DNA of 64,000 nucleotides from Solirubrobacteraceae bacterium (GTDB lineage: Bacteria > Actinomycetota > Thermoleophilia > Solirubrobacterales > Solirubrobacteraceae): assembly GCA_017744415.1 (NCBI GenBank), contig JAGIBJ010000128.1, positions 1-64,000 of the forward strand, in the 5' to 3' direction. Of this stretch, positions 54,829 to 63,895 are shown piece after piece. The number at the start of each line of letters is the position of its first letter. Position 1 is the stretch's first letter. Below the pieces are notes generated by a model, which did not search any database, was not told the DNA's origin, and worked only from the letters and a program-made list of their open reading frames with translations. Position numbers and translations under genes: made by a program.

Positions 54829-55596
54829 TCAGGCGCCGAGCTCATCGCGCTCGGCGAGTGACACGAACGCCTCAACGACGTCCGGGTCGAACTGGGTTCC
54901 CGCGTTTTCACGCAGGAACTCGAGGGCGCGTGAGGGGGACCACGCACCCTTGTACGGGCGCTCGGCGACGAGCGCGTCGTAGACATCGACCACCGCGACG
55001 ATGCGGGCCGCGAGGGGGATGCGGTCGAAACTCAGGCCGTCCGGGTAGCCGCGGCCATCCCAGCGCTCGTGGTGCGAGCGGGCGATCCGGGCGGCCATGC
55101 GGAGCACGGCGTCGTCGCCGGCGGCGTCGCAGATCGCCTGCCCGGCCTCGGCGTGGCGCTGCATCACGACGCGCTCGCGCGTGGTGAGCGCCCCCGGCTT
55201 GTCGAGCACCGACATCGGGATCTCGAGCTTGCCGACGTCGTGCAGGGGGGCGGCATCGCGGATGAGGGCGATGAAGTGCGCGTCGAGGCCCATGCGGGCG
55301 GCAACGGCCTCAGCGGCACGGCCCACGCGACGGGAGTGCTCGGGGGAGCCACCGTCGACCGACTCGGCGAGCGAAGTGAGCCGGCGGACCTCGGGGGAGA
55401 CCACGACGCGGAGGCCGGCCTCGACCGCGGCTGCATGGCCACCGAGACGGGTGCGGAGGTCACGCGTGAGTTGCGCGTGATCGCGGGGATCCTGACGGTT
55501 GCGCCAGTGCGCGAGCGCCGGTGCGACCGCCCCGGCGAGGGCGGCGGATCCGCGGGTGCGGTGCGCTCCGGTCATGTCGGCGTTGCCCAAGTCCAC
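54829..55596 (-). CDS. HD-GYP phosphodiesterase
   Basis: The 255-residue protein would hydrolyse cyclic di-GMP. Residues 85-250 form a full HD-GYP domain: His87 in EHSRRV, the HD pair at 119-120 (PLHDVGKLEIP), HH at 175-176, and DGRGYPDGL at 180-188, the GYP signature. The first 80 residues form a helical region without a known sensor. Possible starts are GTG at 55596 and ATG at 55575. The large GGDEF/EAL protein at 17-20 kb may be a matching cyclase. Confidence 0.93.
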   Translation of the reverse strand: MDLGNADMTGAHRTRGSAALAGAVAPALAHWRNRQDPRDHAQLTRDLRTRLGGHAAAVEAGLRVVVSPEVRRLTSLAESVDGGSPEHSRRVGRAAEAVAARMGLDAHFIALIRDAAPLHDVGKLEIPMSVLDKPGALTTRERVVMQRHAEAGQAICDAAGDDAVLRMAARIARSHHERWDGRGYPDGLSFDRIPLAARIVAVVDVYDALVAERPYKGAWSPSRALEFLRENAGTQFDPDVVEAFVSLAERDELGA

Positions 55597-55789
55597 GCCT
55601 CACACCATGCCCGACCCGGGCCCCGTTGTAACCGGCCGATGGGACCCTTCTGGTCGACTGGTTGCATGACCGATCGGCCCAGGCTGATCGACCCAAAAAA
55701 TCGGGTCTGAATTCCGGCCGCGGCCCGGTCCAGACACGGGCAGAATTGACCGTCGATAGTGGTGCGGACATTCTCGTCCACTCTCAGTC

Positions 55790-56269
55790 ATGCCGGAGTT
55801 CAGCATCAACACTCTCACCGCCGTCGTCGAGCAGCTCCCCGTTCCCGTCATCCTCACGACGGAGGAGGGCGACATCGTGGCGATCAGCCATGCGAGTCAC
55901 TCCCTGATCGGCGCGCCCGGCCCGGGCGACACGGTGAGCTCGCTTCTCGAGCGCGCCGTGCCCACGCCGCAGACGGTCGAGCACCGCGTCGAGGCCGACG
56001 GCTCCCCCTTCCTCCTCGTCGCTCTCGACGACAGCCTGCGCACGCCGCCGGCCGATGTCGCCGCGCTCGCGCGGGCCACCGCTCACGACTTCAACAACCT
56101 CCTCGGCGTGATCATCAACTTCACGTCGCTGGCTGCAGCGCAGGTTGCACCGGGCTCGAATGCGGCCCAGGATCTGCAGGAAGTCCTTGTGGCTTCGCGC
56201 CGCGCCGCTACGCTCACGCAGCGGCTGCTTCAGATCGCGGCCTCTGCGCCCGATCACGAGACTGAGTAA
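55790..56269 (+). CDS. PAS plus HisKA-like stub without ATPase domain
   Basis: The 159-residue protein has a small PAS-like domain (1-80; LPVPVILTTEEGDIVAISHA) and a dimerisation helix pair with the phospho-acceptor motif ATAHDFNNLLGVIIN (His99), then a second helix ending AATLTQRLLQIAAS. The ATPase (N, G1, G2 boxes) is missing and no frameshifted remnant follows; the next gene is a response regulator 72 nt away. It could be a phosphotransfer stub phosphorylated by another kinase. A shared motif lies just upstream (55736-55751). Confidence 0.8.
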   Translation: MPEFSINTLTAVVEQLPVPVILTTEEGDIVAISHASHSLIGAPGPGDTVSSLLERAVPTPQTVEHRVEADGSPFLLVALDDSLRTPPADVAALARATAHDFNNLLGVIINFTSLAAAQVAPGSNAAQDLQEVLVASRRAATLTQRLLQIAASAPDHETE

Positions 56270-56341
56270 GCCAGCGGTCCGGGGGGACCAGGTGTGGGGA
56301 AGTCATATATCCGCCGTATCGGCGTGGTTGACTAAGCGGCG

Positions 56342-56980
56342 ATGAGCAGTCAGATCCGCTTGATCATCGCGGATGACCATCCGCTGTACCGCTCGAGCGT
56401 CGAGCGCGTCGTCCGTCTGAGCCCAGAGCTCAGCGTCGTCGGCTTGGCGTCGGATGGCCGCGAGGCGCTGGACATGGTCCACGAGCTCCGTCCGGACATC
56501 GCGGTGGTCGACCTCAACATGCCCGAGCTCGATGGCATCGCGCTCCTCGATGCGCTGGTGCAGGAGGGGTCCGAGACGAAGGTCGTCATCCTCACCGGCC
56601 ACCTCGAGAGCGAGCAGGTGTACCGCGCCGTGGAGCTCGGCGCCGCCGCCGTCGTCAGCAAGCTCGTGGAACCGGATTCGCTCGTGGGCACGCTCCTCGA
56701 CGTCGCCTCCGGCCGCGTCGTCCTCGGCATGGAGGTGCAGTCGCTGCTCGCCGGCGAGGTGCGCGCGCGCCGTCGCGACGACCGCCCGGTGCTCACCGAC
56801 CGCGAGCGCGAGGTACTCACGCAGATCGCCGACGGCCAGAGCGTCGCCGAGATCGCCGCATCGATCCACCTCAGCCCTTCCACCGTGAAGAGCCACCTCG
56901 AGAGCCTGTACCGCAAGCTCGAAGTCAGCGATCGCGCCGCCGCGGTCGCGACCGCGATGCGCAAGGGCCTGCTCCGCTGA
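56342..56980 (+). CDS. NarL/LuxR-type response regulator
   Basis: The 212-residue regulator has an N-terminal receiver with acidic DDHP at 11-14, phospho-acceptor Asp57 (VVDLNMPELDG), Thr85 and Lys107. Its C-terminal LuxR helix-turn-helix spans about 149-205 (LTDREREVLTQIADGQSVAE, then HLSPSTVKSHLESLYRKL). All signalling residues are intact. It follows the kinase stub on the same strand and is convergent with the hybrid kinase. Confidence 0.93.
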   Translation: MSSQIRLIIADDHPLYRSSVERVVRLSPELSVVGLASDGREALDMVHELRPDIAVVDLNMPELDGIALLDALVQEGSETKVVILTGHLESEQVYRAVELGAAAVVSKLVEPDSLVGTLLDVASGRVVLGMEVQSLLAGEVRARRRDDRPVLTDREREVLTQIADGQSVAEIAASIHLSPSTVKSHLESLYRKLEVSDRAAAVATAMRKGLLR

Positions 56981-57011
56981 ACGCCGCCGCAGGCCAGGCC
57001 GCGCGGCTGGG

Positions 57012-59834
57012 TCAGCTCGTGATCCGCCGCACGGCAGCGGCGATGTCCTCGATGGAGCACGGCTTGGGCAGCACCGCGTCGATCGCACGATCGATCGCCG
57101 CCTGCTCGTCGGCCGGGCCCAGGTAGCCCGACGTGAGCACCACCGGGAAGCCGGGGCGTACCGCGCGGATCTGGTCGATCAGCTCGAACCCGCTCATCGT
57201 CGGCATCGAGAGGTCGGTGACGAGCACGTCGAAGTCCTCTGGCTGCGCCTTGAAGAGCTCGAGCGCCTCGGCGGCGTCGACGTGCCCGCTGACGTCGATG
57301 TCGCGGTAGGGCATCGCGCGGCCCGCGAGCCGCACGAGGGCCGGCTCGTCGTCGACGAACAGCGCGTTGATGCGGCGGCGCGGCGCCGGGGGCGCGACGG
57401 GCTCGGCCCCGTCGGCAGCCTCGCGCGTTGAGGGCTCGCGTGTCATGCCGGGCACGATCACGTCGGGCAGGCTCGACGGCGCGACGCCCGGGCTCGCGGC
57501 GTCTTCGACGACGGGCAGCAGCACGCTGAACATCGCGCCGCCCGTCGGCGGTTCGATCGCCGATACGGCGCCGCGGTGGGCACGGACGATGCTCTGCACC
57601 GCCGAGAGCCCGAGCCCCGTGCCCTTACCGGCCGGCTTCGTGGTGAAGAACGGGTCGAAGAGACGATGCGCGATGCCCGGCGGGAACCCCGGCCCGTTGT
57701 CATGCACGGTGATGCGGATGTAGCGGCCGGTCCCGAGACCGGTGCCGTCGGCGACCGTGCCGTCGAGGTCGACGACGGATGCCCGCACGGTGATGAGTCC
57801 GGAGGGCTCGTTCTCGAGCGCCTGGCCGGCATTCGTGAGGAGGTTCACCATCACCTGATGGATCTGGGTCGGATCGCCGTCGAGGGGCGGCAGATCGCCC
57901 GGGAGGCTGACGTCGACGCTGGCCTTGCCCTTCAGCGTCGGGCGGACCAGCGCCACGGCTTCTTCCACGACCTCGGCGACATCGAAGCGGATCCGGCGCG
58001 GCGTCTCCTCACGGCCAAAGGCCATGAGGCGCCCAAGGATGTCGGCGGCGCGGCGCGCGCCGCGGGCGATCTCGGCGACGCTCTCCTCGGGAAGCTCGCC
58101 GGCCTGCATCTCCGCTTCGGCGACACGCGCGTACGTGAGCACGGCGCCGATCACGTTGTTGAAGTCATGGGCGATCGCGCCGACGAGGGTGCCGATCGCC
58201 TCGACCTTCTGCAGCCGCACGCGTGCCTCGTCCTCGCGGCGGGCGATGGTGATGTCCTCGAGAGCGCCGTACATGCGCACCGGCTGGCCCTGCTCGTCGT
58301 GCTCCACTGAGGCGGAGCACACCACCCAGCGCTCCTCCACCCCACTGCCATCGTCCACGAGCATCCGGTATTCCTCGTGGTACCGCGCCTCGGATCCGTC
58401 GACGACCCGGCCGACGGCCTGCGCCACGCGATCACGGTCGTCGGGGTGCACGCGCTCGATGAACCCGGCCCACTTGTCGTCGCCGAGCTCCTCCTCGTTG
58501 AAGCCCATGATCCGCTCGTACCGCTCGTCGGTGGCCAGCGTGTTGCTGGGCAGGTCCCACACGAAGCTGCCCATGCCACTGAGTTCGGCGGCGGCCTCGA
58601 TCTGCTGCGCCTGGCTGCGGCGCAGCTCCTCGGCTTCGCGGCGCTCGGTCACGTCGGTGGTGGCGCCGTACCAGCGCCGCACGTTGCCGGCGGCGTCGAC
58701 CACGCTACGGGCGCGGGAGTGCATCCACCGCCAGTCGCCGTCGCGGTTCTTCATCCGGAACTCGATGTCGATGACCGGCGCGTCGCCGAAGCCCGAGGTG
58801 AGCAGGTGGTAGTCGTCCGGGTGGACCATGTCCTCCCAGTCGTCCTCGACCAGCTCCTTGAGCGTGCGGCCGGTGAACTCCTGCCAGCTGGGGCTGAGGT
58901 AGTCGAGGCGGCCGTCGGCGGTGGTGGCCCAGACCATCTGCGGAAGCGCCTCGACGAGCAGGCGCAGGCGCTCCTCGCTGTCGCGGAGACGTTCCTCGGC
59001 CTCGTGCCGCTCGGTCTGGTCGCGGAACTCCAAGAGGATCAGGTCGAGGGTGCCGTCGTCGTTGCGCACCGGCGTCATCGAGACATCCGTGGCGATCGTC
59101 TGCTCGGCGCCGAGCTCGCGCACGTCGAAGTACCGCCGCGGCTCGGTGGCGGTCTGCATCGCGTCGACGCGCGCCTGCCACTCCGCCGCCCGCTCCTCGC
59201 TCTCGGAGGCGCCGAGCTCTTGGATCGTGCGGCCCACGGCGACCTCGCGCGTGAGGCCGATGCGGCTGATCGCGTCGTTGACGTCGATGATGCGGCCCGT
59301 GGGATCGAGGATCGCGACGAGCTGGAAGGTGCGCTCGAACACGACGTGCAGCAGGCGCTGCTGCTCGCGCACGAGCGCACGGGAGCGGTGCTCGCGGCCG
59401 ACGTCCTGCGAGTCGAGCAGGAAGCCGATCGGGACGTCCTCATGGTTGCGAACGACGGCGATCCGGACGCGCAAGAGGAGCGGTGCTTCGTCCTCGATGT
59501 CGATGCGGTCCTCGTACTCGATCGTGTCGTTCGGTGAGGTGAGCGCCTCGGCGAACCGCGAGCGCATGCGGCCCTCCCAGAGCGGATCGCCGTTGAAGAT
59601 CGGGTCTTCCCAGAACGGGCGGTCGAGGATCAGGTCGACATCAGCGCCGCGCTGCGTCACCGCGAAGTCGTTCAGCGCGACGACGACGCCGTCGAGATCG
59701 ATGATCGCGCGGAAGCGGCTCGCGTCGAAGAACAGCTGACGCGAGAGCGTGTTGCGCTGGACATCCGCGACCAGCTGGCGCAGTTCGGACTGCGTCGGGA
59801 AAGACGGGTCGGTCGTGGTGTGCTGCGCGGACAT
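57012..59834 (-). CDS. Multi-PAS hybrid sensor histidine kinase
   Basis: The 940-residue cytoplasmic protein has four or five PAS domains (about 30-560; for example VVFERTFQLVAILDPTGRII, LPQMVWATTADGRLDYLSPS and FNEEELGDDKWAGFIERVHP), a HisKA-like helix with AIAHDFNNVIGAVLTYARV, an ATPase domain (HQVMVNLLTNAGQAL, DNGPGFPPGIAHRLFDPFFT, GKGTGLGLSAVQ), and a C-terminal receiver (FVDDEPALV, VTDLSMPTMSG, VLPKPCSIED). It senses through PAS and passes phosphate to its own receiver. The ATG at 59834 starts the conserved part; longer frames have no domain. Confidence 0.92.
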   Translation of the reverse strand: MSAQHTTTDPSFPTQSELRQLVADVQRNTLSRQLFFDASRFRAIIDLDGVVVALNDFAVTQRGADVDLILDRPFWEDPIFNGDPLWEGRMRSRFAEALTSPNDTIEYEDRIDIEDEAPLLLRVRIAVVRNHEDVPIGFLLDSQDVGREHRSRALVREQQRLLHVVFERTFQLVAILDPTGRIIDVNDAISRIGLTREVAVGRTIQELGASESEERAAEWQARVDAMQTATEPRRYFDVRELGAEQTIATDVSMTPVRNDDGTLDLILLEFRDQTERHEAEERLRDSEERLRLLVEALPQMVWATTADGRLDYLSPSWQEFTGRTLKELVEDDWEDMVHPDDYHLLTSGFGDAPVIDIEFRMKNRDGDWRWMHSRARSVVDAAGNVRRWYGATTDVTERREAEELRRSQAQQIEAAAELSGMGSFVWDLPSNTLATDERYERIMGFNEEELGDDKWAGFIERVHPDDRDRVAQAVGRVVDGSEARYHEEYRMLVDDGSGVEERWVVCSASVEHDEQGQPVRMYGALEDITIARREDEARVRLQKVEAIGTLVGAIAHDFNNVIGAVLTYARVAEAEMQAGELPEESVAEIARGARRAADILGRLMAFGREETPRRIRFDVAEVVEEAVALVRPTLKGKASVDVSLPGDLPPLDGDPTQIHQVMVNLLTNAGQALENEPSGLITVRASVVDLDGTVADGTGLGTGRYIRITVHDNGPGFPPGIAHRLFDPFFTTKPAGKGTGLGLSAVQSIVRAHRGAVSAIEPPTGGAMFSVLLPVVEDAASPGVAPSSLPDVIVPGMTREPSTREAADGAEPVAPPAPRRRINALFVDDEPALVRLAGRAMPYRDIDVSGHVDAAEALELFKAQPEDFDVLVTDLSMPTMSGFELIDQIRAVRPGFPVVLTSGYLGPADEQAAIDRAIDAVLPKPCSIEDIAAAVRRITS

Positions 59835-59920
59835 CGGCGGCGGCAACGCCGTGTTCCCCGCCGCACCGAGGTGCGGCCCCGAGCGCGGCCGTAATCGCAC
59901 CCTAACGCGGAAGCGGGCGC

Positions 59921-60190
59921 TTAGTTGGCGCTGATGGCCGGCAGTTCGCGCCACACGCGAACGCGGTACCAGCCGTGACGCGACGGCACGTCCTTGACGG
60001 TCGAGACGTGGATGACTCGAGCGTTCGGATCGTGCCGGTCGGCGGTGACGTGCATGCCGTCGGCCAAACGACCGGCGGGCGCCGGCGAATCGGCGCGCAC
60101 GCACAGATCGGTGGCGTAGGAGGTGTGGCACGCGGCCCGCAACGCACTCATGGGGGGTTGAGCTGCGTCGCGAGCCGCGGCCCGCGCCAT
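59921..60190 (-). CDS. Small hypothetical protein
   Basis: The 89-residue frame (ATG at 60190) ends VSTVKDVPSRHGWYRVRVWREL, which looks like a real beta-rich C-terminus. Codon use is less convincing than its neighbours, no ribosome-binding site is clear, and a GTG at 60313 would lengthen it to 130 residues. It has one Cys pair (HTSYATDLCVRADS region). It could be a real small protein or chance coding. Confidence 0.4.
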   Translation of the reverse strand: MARAAARDAAQPPMSALRAACHTSYATDLCVRADSPAPAGRLADGMHVTADRHDPNARVIHVSTVKDVPSRHGWYRVRVWRELPAISAN

Positions 60191-60421
60191 GGCACGGTCG
60201 AGGGCGAGATGGCCTCCGGAGACGATCGCCTGGGCCGGCCGGGGTGTGGGGGAGATTCCCGGGCGGCTGACGTCGTGGATCCGTGCGTTTTGGCGGTGAT
60301 CCTTCACGTCCAAAGCATCGACGAGCTACGCCCTGGATTGCATCGGCCATCCGGGCTGAGTTGCCAGCCACCCCAATAGCCGTATGGCCGGGGCCGGTTG
60401 GCCCTCAGGTGCAGTGGCTTG

Positions 60422-61165
60422 CTACGCCTCGAGAGGCGCCACGACCGTGGCGCGCACGGCCTCGTCGCCATGCACCGGGCCGGAGGCCGGGGCGGCCGCA
60501 ACTGCTGGCGATGCGAGGTCGGCGACGAACTCCGTGATCCAAAGATCGTGCAGCCAGGAGGAGGCGGGCACGTCGCCGCGTGCGAGGCGCGCGGTGCCGG
60601 CGTCGACGCTGACGAGGAGCCCCCGCCAGTGGCGACTCGGGGCGAGCGTGTCGAGCGCCGCTTCGACGGCGGCGGGTACGGCGCCTTCGGCCACGAGCCG
60701 GCCGTCGGCACCGGCGGCGACCGTGAACCTGGGCATCGGCGCGGGGCCGGTGAGGACGATCGCGCTGTGGGCGACGCCGAGCTCGACCGCGACGGAGCGG
60801 CCGTAACGCGCACCGGAGAAGCGACTCGCGCCGTTGAAGCCGACGGGGCGGCGCAGGCGATCGCGGCTCACGGCGATCACCTCGTCGAGCTGGAGGCCGA
60901 GCGGCGCGACGAGCTCCTGCACGTCCCAGGCGCTCCGGCGGCGACCGAGCAGCCACCACGGGGCGGCGCGGCCGCCGAGACCCGGGAGGATCTCCAGCGA
61001 GCGAGCGACGGCCGTGACGGGCGCAAGGCCGGCGTCGGCGAGCAGCGGGCGCGGACCGGCCGCGATCGCCTCACGGAGCAGGCTGCGCGTCTTGCGCTTG
61101 CGCGTTTCCGTGAACCACCAACCCATCACCGCGGGCAGCAGCAGGAGTGGCAGGACATCGCTCAT
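60422..61165 (-). CDS. Hypothetical protein with N-terminal membrane segment
   Basis: The 247-residue protein begins MSDVLPLLLLPAVMGWWFTE, a single membrane segment, followed by a basic loop (ETRKRKTRSLLREA) and a soluble region of mixed strands (VGFNGASRFSGARYGRSVAV, PRFTVAAGADGRLVAEGAV). I do not recognise a family. The GGGCGGAATTC segment 15-25 nt upstream resembles the shared motif reported elsewhere. It stands alone. Confidence 0.7.
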   Translation of the reverse strand: MSDVLPLLLLPAVMGWWFTETRKRKTRSLLREAIAAGPRPLLADAGLAPVTAVARSLEILPGLGGRAAPWWLLGRRRSAWDVQELVAPLGLQLDEVIAVSRDRLRRPVGFNGASRFSGARYGRSVAVELGVAHSAIVLTGPAPMPRFTVAAGADGRLVAEGAVPAAVEAALDTLAPSRHWRGLLVSVDAGTARLARGDVPASSWLHDLWITEFVADLASPAVAAAPASGPVHGDEAVRATVVAPLEA

Positions 61166-61512
61166 CGAGCGAGCATCTTTTCCGCCGAACGGGCGGAATT
61201 CAAGCCCGCCGGATTCCGGGAAAGCGCACTTGGCACACCCCCGCGCATACCCTGCTGAAACGGGCAGAATTGTCCATGCCGGTGGGGATTGGCGGACTCA
61301 CCGTTCCGCAGCACATCGGGCTGTATGCAACGGCGCCGAGGTTCTGGCGCGCGATCCCCGGCCATCTGCCGAGACCCGCGTCGCGTGCGCGCTCAGGTCA
61401 ACCTCGCCGGCGGGTGGCCCGCGTCATCCCAGGGGTAATCCTGATGACATCGAACGGGCGATGGAATACGTTGCGTGCCGTCCACATCGACTCACCAGTC
61501 CCAGGAGTCTCC
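61166..61512. other. 347-bp leader of the secreted propeller gene
   Basis: The gap holds the divergent promoters of the hypothetical gene and the secreted protein. ACGGGCAGAATTG at 61260-61272 repeats a motif found at 55736. An in-frame ATG at 61276 could extend the downstream protein, but the translation is Arg/Pro-rich and would bury the signal peptide. AGGAG at 61503-61507 supports the start at 61513. Confidence 0.5.
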
Positions 61513-63003
61513 ATGTCCCGCTCGATGAGTTCCCGCCGCAGCGTCGCGCTTGCGGTGGGTGCCACCGTCCTCTGCTGCCCCTCGGCCGTCCACGCCGCCA
61601 GTGGCGCCGTCACCAACACGTACGAGCAGATCACCCGTGCTACCGGGCCGGCCGGCGCCTCGAAGATGGAGACGGCTACGCGTCCTGATCCGAGTTGGGT
61701 GTCGGACGGCGGCGTCGTCGCCGCATGGACCGAGTCGCCCAGCCCGTTCAACTTCACCTTCGGCCCGCAGTCGGCGTCGTTCCGCAACACGTTCAGCGAC
61801 AAGACGCGCAACCTCGGCGCGGGCGTCGGCCAGCTGCTCGCCGTGAGCGCCGATGAGCGCACCGCGCTGTTCCGCCGGTTCGTCTCTACCGATGCCGGCC
61901 AGGGTTACGTGTACGCCGTCGGCACGATCGACGGCGGCGGCCTGAAGGAGGTGCCGGGCATCCAGAACGGCTCCGTGCCGCCGCAGCTGTCGGGCAACGG
62001 CAAGTACGTCGTCACGAGCGACTCGCTGGGCCTGCGCCGCTTCGACGTCGCCGCTGGCACGTGGTCCGTGATCGCGCCGATCGGCATCATCGCCGCCTAT
62101 TCCGTGAGCGACGACGGCCAGTCCATCGCGGGCCTCGACTACGACCAGGCTGCGCAGCGCCTCGACGCCGTCGTCTGGAAGAACGGCGTGAGCAAGCTGC
62201 TCGTGCAGGGCTACGACTACCGCGGGCCCGGCACCGACGTGATGATCAGCCCGGACGGCTCGACCGCCTTCACGGTCGGCTCGAACGGCGCCCGCAGCAC
62301 CCTCACGGCGCACAAGCTCTCCGGCGGCGCCGCGAAGACGACCGAGATCCCGTTCGACGAGACCTGGGCCGTGCGCCCGCTCTGGATCTCGCCGAAGGGC
62401 GACCAGATCGCGTGGGCGCTGAACGACCAGGACGCGAGTCTCGGAACGCTGAAGGCCGCCCAGGTGTGGACCGTCGGCGCGGCCTGGAAGGCGTTCGGTG
62501 GCGCGTTCGCGAAGAGCCTGAAGACCGACAACGGCGTCTTCTCACCGCCCACGAAGGTGTCGCGCAACGGCCTCTACGCCGCGCTTGCCTACAACGACCA
62601 GATCGCGCTCGTGAGCCTCTCCGGCAAGCCGCTCGCCGGCAACGTCGGCGGGCGCCAGGGCCTCTCGGCCTCGAGCTTCCTCGATTCGCCGGGCGTCGAC
62701 TACTGCGGCCAGGGCTTCAGCTCCGTCTTCAGTGCCAGCTACGTGCGCCCGGCCGAGTGGATGCCCGCCCCCAAGCAGGCGAAGATCACCGTCGCCAACG
62801 GCACCACGGTGCTCGCCGACGCGACCTGGACCAACCCCGCGCCGGCGCCCAACCCGTCGGGCGACTTCGACAACGTGTTCGTCAACTTCCCGCTGAACGC
62901 GCCCCACACGCGCAACGTGAGCATCAAGGTGCTCGACGGCAACGGCCGCACCGTGAGCGAGAAGTTCTCGGTCACGCTCACCTGCGCGCCGGCCGCAAAC
63001 TAG
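61513..63003 (+). CDS. Secreted beta-propeller-like protein
   Basis: The 496-residue protein has a signal peptide (RRSVALAVGATVLCCPSAVH, AxA near residue 28). Its body repeats propeller-like blades: VSADERTALFRRFVSTDAGQ, LSGNGKYVVTSDSLGLRRFD, VSDDGQSIAGLDYDQAAQRL, ISPDGSTAFTVGSNGARSTL and ISPKGDQIAWALNDQDASLG, ending in a beta-sandwich-like C-terminal domain (ITVANGTTVLADATWTNPAP) with a final Cys. TolB/WD40-like architecture is likely; ligand unknown. AGGAG lies 5 nt before the ATG. Confidence 0.85.
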   Translation: MSRSMSSRRSVALAVGATVLCCPSAVHAASGAVTNTYEQITRATGPAGASKMETATRPDPSWVSDGGVVAAWTESPSPFNFTFGPQSASFRNTFSDKTRNLGAGVGQLLAVSADERTALFRRFVSTDAGQGYVYAVGTIDGGGLKEVPGIQNGSVPPQLSGNGKYVVTSDSLGLRRFDVAAGTWSVIAPIGIIAAYSVSDDGQSIAGLDYDQAAQRLDAVVWKNGVSKLLVQGYDYRGPGTDVMISPDGSTAFTVGSNGARSTLTAHKLSGGAAKTTEIPFDETWAVRPLWISPKGDQIAWALNDQDASLGTLKAAQVWTVGAAWKAFGGAFAKSLKTDNGVFSPPTKVSRNGLYAALAYNDQIALVSLSGKPLAGNVGGRQGLSASSFLDSPGVDYCGQGFSSVFSASYVRPAEWMPAPKQAKITVANGTTVLADATWTNPAPAPNPSGDFDNVFVNFPLNAPHTRNVSIKVLDGNGRTVSEKFSVTLTCAPAAN

Positions 63004-63089
63004 GCGCGTCGCGCAAGCGCGCGGATTTCGACGGCTCGGCGGCCTCGAAGTCCGCGCGCCAGCGCCGCGCTGGGCGGCCCCAGAACGAC

Positions 63090-63113
63090 GAAACCCCGCT
63101 TTCGCGGGGTTTC
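63090..63113. terminator. Bidirectional intrinsic terminator
   Basis: A perfect 10-bp stem (GAAACCCCGC with GCGGGGTTTC) closes a TTTC loop. On the plus strand it ends the secreted propeller gene (stop at 63003). On the minus strand it lies just beyond the tRNA 3' end and is followed by TCGTCGTTCT. Both transcripts could stop here. Confidence 0.8.
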
Positions 63114-63118
63114 TGCAG

Positions 63119-63190
<72 letters not shown>

Positions 63191-63481
63191 GTGTCGGGGA
63201 AAGATAGCGTGCCCGCGGTCACCGTGCCGCGTCAGGTGGACGAGGCTGGCCGTGCGCACGCGAGCTTGCAGCCAGTGGTGGCGCGCGGCGGGCTGGCGAA
63301 GCCGGGCCGCGACCGCTGGAGGCGTACGCCGACCGGTCGCCAGAGACGGCCGCGGGGCCTGCCTGAGAGGCCCTCGCCGGTGGCCGGGGGTGGCCGGACC
63401 CGTGCGCGCGAAAGGTCCTAGACCACATGGTGAGGGCGCGGCACGGAGTCGGGCCCGGGAACCCCGACGAAGGAGGCCGAC

Positions 63482-63697
63482 ATGGCCGGCGAGAGCGACA
63501 AGGTTGCGGGCAAGGTCAAGGAGAAGGTCGGCGCCGTGACGGGCGACGAGCAGCTCGAGGGCGAGGGCAAGGGCCAGCACGCTCACGGGAAGGTCGCGGG
63601 TGCGATCGACGACGTGAAGGACAAGGCTGCCGGCGTTGCCGAGGGCATCAAGAGCGCCGTCACCGGCGGCGGCTCCAAGCAGTCCGACCAGCGTTAA
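63482..63697 (+). CDS. CsbD-like small stress protein
   Basis: The 71-residue acidic/basic helical protein has the CsbD family pattern, MAGESDKVAGKVKEKVGAVT with DEQLEGEGKGQ and KVAGAIDDVKDKAAGVAEGI. Members are general stress proteins of unclear function. AAGGAGG lies 7-8 nt upstream of the ATG. It is monocistronic, in line with the stress-related content elsewhere in the window. Confidence 0.9.
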   Translation: MAGESDKVAGKVKEKVGAVTGDEQLEGEGKGQHAHGKVAGAIDDVKDKAAGVAEGIKSAVTGGGSKQSDQR

Positions 63698-63746
63698 CGC
63701 GTGCGGCGGCCGCCACCGGACGGCGGTCGTCGCCCCCATATCCCGG

Positions 63747-63787
63747 GTTGCCGGGGCAGGCATCCCCCAGGTGCCGGCCCCGGCAAC
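63747..63787 (+). repeat. 11-bp inverted repeat upstream of the PspC-domain gene
   Basis: GTTGCCGGGGC (63747-63757) pairs with GCCCCGGCAAC (63777-63787) with a 19-nt loop. A related segment (CCGGGCATCCCCC) recurs at about 63815. It lies 110 nt before the PspC-domain gene and could be an operator or the CsbD-like gene's terminator. Confidence 0.5.
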
Positions 63788-63895
63788 ACCCGGGGAAACC
63801 CAGGGTCGGTTCCGGGCATCCCCCGATAGGCGCGGGAGGCTGACACCGGGAGGGTGCAGGGCATACCTGCCACTCTGCCCAGGACCGCACCCGAC

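Noticed and set aside
61276-61512. Upstream ATG extending the secreted propeller protein by 79 residues
   Set aside because: It would place the signal peptide inside the protein; the AGGAG site 5 nt before 61513 supports the shorter form.
63191-63481. Short Arg-rich frames between the tRNA and the CsbD-like gene
   Set aside because: No ribosome-binding site or recognisable family; typical of high-GC noncoding DNA. The 290-bp gap otherwise shows nothing but the promoter region.
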